Assembly: GCF_002797535.1 (NCBI RefSeq)
Contig: NZ_PGFD01000001.1
Coordinates: 62,001-126,000, forward strand
Direction of reading: 5' to 3'
DNA length: 64,000 nt
DNA from: Chryseobacterium geocarposphaerae
GTDB taxonomy: Bacteria; Bacteroidota; Bacteroidia; Flavobacteriales; Weeksellaceae
The notes below the pieces were generated by a model. The model was not told where the DNA came from, searched no databases, and was given only the letters and a program-made list of their open reading frames with translations. The translations under genes and the position numbers were made by a program. Below, one piece after another: positions 61,224-64,000 of the stretch (its first letter is position 1; every line of letters begins with the position of its first letter).

Positions 61224-63023
61224 TTATACTCCCGCAGTCAGTTTACGCTCTCCAATCTGCTGTCTCCACATTGCATAGTACAATCCTTTTTCTTCAATAA
61301 GCTGTAAGTGAGACCCTGTTTCTACCACTTGTCCGCGTTCTAAAACATAGATTCTGTCCGCATGCATGATTGTGCTTAAACGATGGGCAATGAGAACTGT
61401 AATTTGCTCTTTTTCCTTTGAGATTTCTTTAATGGTCGTTGTAATTTCTTCTTCTGTAATACTGTCTAATGCAGAAGTGGCTTCATCAAAAATAAGCAAA
61501 TGTGGTTTTCTCAATAGAGCTCTTGCAATGGCGATTCTCTGCTTTTCACCACCGCTTAGTTTTAATCCGCCTTCACCGATTACCGTTTCTATTCCGTTTT
61601 CAGCACGTTCCAAAAGAGCTGTGCAGCTGGATTTTTTTAAAGCCAATTGAAGCTCTTCTTCCGTTGCGGTCGGATTTACAAACAAAAGATTTTCTTTGAT
61701 TGTTCCTGCAAAAAGCTGGGTATCCTGTGTTACAAAGCCGATCTGATTTCGTAATTCATCAAAATCAAACTCCTTACCGTTGATATTGTTATAAAAAATG
61801 TTTCCTTCCTGAGGTCTGTACAAACCGACCAGTAATTTTACCAATGTACTTTTTCCTGATCCGCTGGGTCCTACAAAAGCAATGGTCTCTCCATTTTTAA
61901 CATCAAATGAAATAGAATTTAATGCCTTATAATGAGCGGTCTGATGCTGAAAAGATACCTTTTGAAATTCCAGTTCCTCGATAGCTCCGATTCTTTTCGG
62001 GTTGGTAGGTTTCGGTTCAATCTCTTTTTTCATCACCCTGTCAAAATTATTTAAAGAAGCCTGAGCTTCACGGTAAGAAATAATAATATTCCCGATTTCC
62101 TGCATCGGTCCGAAAATAAAGAATCCATAAAACATCAATGATAAATACTGTCCCGGAGTTACAATATTTTTAAAGATCAGTAATAGTAAAGTGAAAGTAA
62201 TCGTTTGCTGTAAAAAATTAACTAGAGTTCCCTGTACAAAGCTTAAAGAACGGATGCTTTTTACCTTTCTTAATTCAAGATTCAGAATTTTATAGGTATT
62301 GTTGTTCAGACGTTCCACTTCCTGATTGGTCAGTCCTAAACTTTTTACAATCTCGATATTTCTGAGACTTTCAGTGGTGCTTCCTGCTAAATTCGTGGTT
62401 TCTGTTACAATATTTTTCTGAATGGTCTTAATTCTTTTGCTTAATAAATTAGTGACAACCGCAATAAGAACAATTCCCACCACATACACAGGCATAATTG
62501 TCCAGTGTAAACGAATTGCGTAGACCGAAACGAAAATGATACTTACCAAAATTCCGAAAAATACATTAATGAAGTTATTGATAAATTTCACAGAATCCTC
62601 TCGAACTTTAGTTAGAATGGAGAGCGTTTCACCACTTCTCTGATCTTCAAATTCCTGAAAAGGCAATCTCATAGAATGCTTTAAGCCGTCAGTAAATATT
62701 TTAGCTCCAAATTTTTGAATAATCACATTCACTACATAATCCTGAAATGCCTTTGCAATTCGGCTTACCATCGCTGTTCCGATAAGCAGTCCTAAAAAAT
62801 AGAATACTCCATGATAGATATCGGTTCCGTAAAGGTATTCGTTCATACTTCTCGGGAGAAGTTTTTCTTTATCAAAAAAGTTGGGATGGGTAACCAGTTT
62901 GTCTAATATATTCCCTGTAATAGCCGGAGCGAATAACGAAAATACCTGATTGATTGAAGCTAATAAAAGAGAAGCTAAAATCAGCCATTTATATGGTTTT
63001 AAATAATTTAATAAAATTTTCAT
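61224..63023 (-). CDS. ABC-type exporter, fused membrane and ATPase domains
   Basis: A 599-residue half-transporter of the MsbA/Atm1-like class. Six helices lie in the first 310 residues, starting WLILASLLLASINQVFSLFAP. The coupling sequence LRNIEIVKSLGLTNQE and a nucleotide-binding domain follow: Walker A GPSGSGKST near 385, Q-loop VTQDTQLFAGTIKENL, signature LSGGEKQRIAIARALL, Walker B LLIFDEATSALD and the H-loop IAHRLSTI. It probably dimerises and exports lipid, peptide or drug. The gene lies between scoA and scoB on the opposite strand, with no shared function evident. Confidence 0.92.
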   Translation of the reverse strand: MKILLNYLKPYKWLILASLLLASINQVFSLFAPAITGNILDKLVTHPNFFDKEKLLPRSMNEYLYGTDIYHGVFYFLGLLIGTAMVSRIAKAFQDYVVNVIIQKFGAKIFTDGLKHSMRLPFQEFEDQRSGETLSILTKVREDSVKFINNFINVFFGILVSIIFVSVYAIRLHWTIMPVYVVGIVLIAVVTNLLSKRIKTIQKNIVTETTNLAGSTTESLRNIEIVKSLGLTNQEVERLNNNTYKILNLELRKVKSIRSLSFVQGTLVNFLQQTITFTLLLLIFKNIVTPGQYLSLMFYGFFIFGPMQEIGNIIISYREAQASLNNFDRVMKKEIEPKPTNPKRIGAIEELEFQKVSFQHQTAHYKALNSISFDVKNGETIAFVGPSGSGKSTLVKLLVGLYRPQEGNIFYNNINGKEFDFDELRNQIGFVTQDTQLFAGTIKENLLFVNPTATEEELQLALKKSSCTALLERAENGIETVIGEGGLKLSGGEKQRIAIARALLRKPHLLIFDEATSALDSITEEEITTTIKEISKEKEQITVLIAHRLSTIMHADRIYVLERGQVVETGSHLQLIEEKGLYYAMWRQQIGERKLTAGV

Positions 63024-63145
63024 GAGTAAAATTAAAAGCTTACAAATTTACAACAAATTGAAAAGCAAAATTTATCATAGGATAAGAAAAGAAACTATTT
63101 CGTAATTCTGAAAAAATGGCTAATTTGGCGGGATAAGATTATGCT

Positions 63146-63799
63146 ATGCTAACTAAAGAACAAATTGCACAAAGAATTTCCAGAGAAGTAAAAGATGGAT
63201 ATTATGTAAATTTAGGAATCGGAATTCCAACATTGGTTGCGAACTATGTTCCGGACAATCTTTCTGTAGAATTTCAGAGTGAAAACGGAGTGTTGGGAAT
63301 GGGGCCATTTCCTTTCGAAGGAGAAGAAGATGCAGATATTATCAATGCAGGAAAACAGACAATTACTATTCTGGATGGAGGCTCTTTTTTTGATTCAGCA
63401 TTCAGTTTCGGAATGATTCGTGCTCAGAAAGTAGACCTTACTATTCTTGGTGCTATGGAAGTTTCAGAAAATGGAGATATTGCCAACTGGAAAATTCCCG
63501 GGAAAATGGTAAAAGGAATGGGAGGAGCAATGGATCTGGTAGCTTCAGCAGAAAATATTATTGTTGCGATGATGCACGTGAATAAAGCAGGAGAAAGTAA
63601 GATTCTAAAAAAATGTACTTTACCTTTAACAGGAGTAAATTGTGTGAAAAGAGTGGTAACTGAATTGGCAGTTCTAGACATCACACCTGCCGGATTTAAA
63701 CTTGTAGAAAGAGCTCCAGGAGTTTCAGTAGAACACATTATTCAAGCGACAGAGGCGGATTTAATCATTGAAGGTGAAATCCCTGAAATGCAGTTTTAA
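63146..63799 (+). CDS. scoB: 3-oxoacid CoA-transferase subunit B
   Basis: A 217-residue beta subunit matching scoA at 60260. YYVNLGIGIPTLVANYVP is the N-terminal family motif. FQSENGVLGMGPFP carries the active-site glutamate in SENG, the residue that forms the glutamyl-CoA intermediate. GAMEVSENGDIANWKIPGKMVKGMGGAMDLV and TGVNCVKRVVTELAVLDIT complete the pattern. The short N-terminus MLTKEQIAQRISREVKDG supports the ATG at 63146. Confidence 0.93.
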   Translation: MLTKEQIAQRISREVKDGYYVNLGIGIPTLVANYVPDNLSVEFQSENGVLGMGPFPFEGEEDADIINAGKQTITILDGGSFFDSAFSFGMIRAQKVDLTILGAMEVSENGDIANWKIPGKMVKGMGGAMDLVASAENIIVAMMHVNKAGESKILKKCTLPLTGVNCVKRVVTELAVLDITPAGFKLVERAPGVSVEHIIQATEADLIIEGEIPEMQF

Positions 63800-63818
63800 A
63801 AATAGATCAAAAACATAA

Positions 63819-63849
63819 AAAAGCCGAAAAGGAAATCTTTTCGGCTTTT
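63819..63849. terminator. Terminator after scoB
   Basis: AAAAGCCGAAAAG and CTTTTCGGCTTTT pair around GAAAT; A and T tracts on both sides also serve the convergent partial gene. Confidence 0.88.
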
Positions 63850-63854
63850 ATTTT

Positions 63855-64000
63855 TTAATTTAACTTTAAAGAAGTATTTGATATATCCAGGTATTCTTTA
63901 AAGTGTTGAGCATTAATATCCCAATCTTTAAAATTTTCGATATCCAATATTTTCTTTCCACTTTCTATTTTTGAAGTAATTAAGATGTTGGGCTTTTCCT
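63855..64000 (-). CDS. C-terminal end of an unidentified gene (partial)
   Basis: The minus strand has an open frame from the window edge to a TAA at 63857-63855. The readable residues are about 48, including EKPNILITSKIESG and FKDWDINAQHFKEYLD, ending in LKLN. It stops just before the scoB terminator, which makes a real gene end likely. Too little remains to identify the product. Confidence 0.55.
   Translation of the reverse strand, partial: EKPNILITSKIESGKKILDIENFKDWDINAQHFKEYLDISNTSLKLN

Noticed and set aside
60260..63799. scoA as a truncated remnant of a fused CoA-transferase
   Set aside because: Both subunits are full length for the two-subunit enzyme and carry all conserved motifs.

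Overview
The window looks like a chromosome segment from a low-GC flavobacterium, most likely Chryseobacterium or a close Weeksellaceae relative. The evidence is: promoters with a TAnnTTTG -7 box and TTG -33 element, few recognisable Shine-Dalgarno sites, several TTG starts, many exported proteins ending in type IX secretion (T9SS) type A or type B sorting domains, and family markers such as a fused E1 alpha/beta dehydrogenase, DUF3098 and TIGR02757. The genus is inferred; no rRNA gene is present to confirm it. I see no tRNA, rRNA, CRISPR array, prophage or insertion sequence with a transposase.

Layout. 1-3.2 kb: the start of a bestrophin-like channel gene (cut by the window edge) and a fused branched-chain 2-oxoacid dehydrogenase E1, whose promoter carries a 16-bp palindrome over the -33 element. 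3.4-8.1 kb: replicative DNA polymerase III alpha with a fused N-terminal proofreading exonuclease and a degenerate PHP domain. 8.4-13.6 kb: a 1720-residue modular T9SS cargo protein. 13.6-17.8 kb: a K+ channel with a C-terminal zinc ribbon plus a 52-residue membrane protein, a small exported protein, and the Nif3 plus coiled-coil pair. 17.9-18.1 kb: a large imperfect inverted-repeat element. 18-30.8 kb: mostly housekeeping (long-chain acyl-CoA ligase, acyl-CoA dehydrogenase, DUF4349 protein, methyltransferase, RF3, MFS transporter, CPBP protease, RdgB, RNase Z, TIGR02757 protein, an acidic coiled-coil membrane protein).

31-39.7 kb: three consecutive paralogous surface proteins, each with a choice-of-anchor-L-type N-terminal domain, Ig/PKD-like middle and a gliding-motility-type (T9SS type B) C-terminus. 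Each has its own -7 box and terminator. 39.7-45.5 kb: RsmA, then FtsX, DUF3098, UppP, an unknown exported protein, TruB, an outer-membrane protein and RluF; the TruB/OMP/RluF genes overlap. 45.5-52.3 kb: a repeat HhH (ComEA-like) protein, a MerR regulator, an AraC regulator, CcoG, an SMP-30-type lipoprotein and a DbpA-like RNA helicase. 52.6-59.4 kb: ribosomal protein S1, an M36 metalloprotease secreted by T9SS, an EamA transporter and an exported alpha/beta hydrolase. 59.6-64 kb: ribosomal protein L19, then the two subunits of a 3-oxoacid CoA-transferase split by an oppositely oriented ABC exporter, and the end of an unknown gene.

Most genes are ordinary core functions. The accessory material is five T9SS cargo proteins without any T9SS machinery genes nearby, and at least four families of short intergenic repeats. 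One of these, with TGTCATTCTGA ends, occurs three times. I did not find a convincing new multi-gene defence or biosynthetic system; the best leads are the tandem adhesin cluster, the inverted-repeat elements, the DnaE architecture and the palindrome-controlled E1 promoter.
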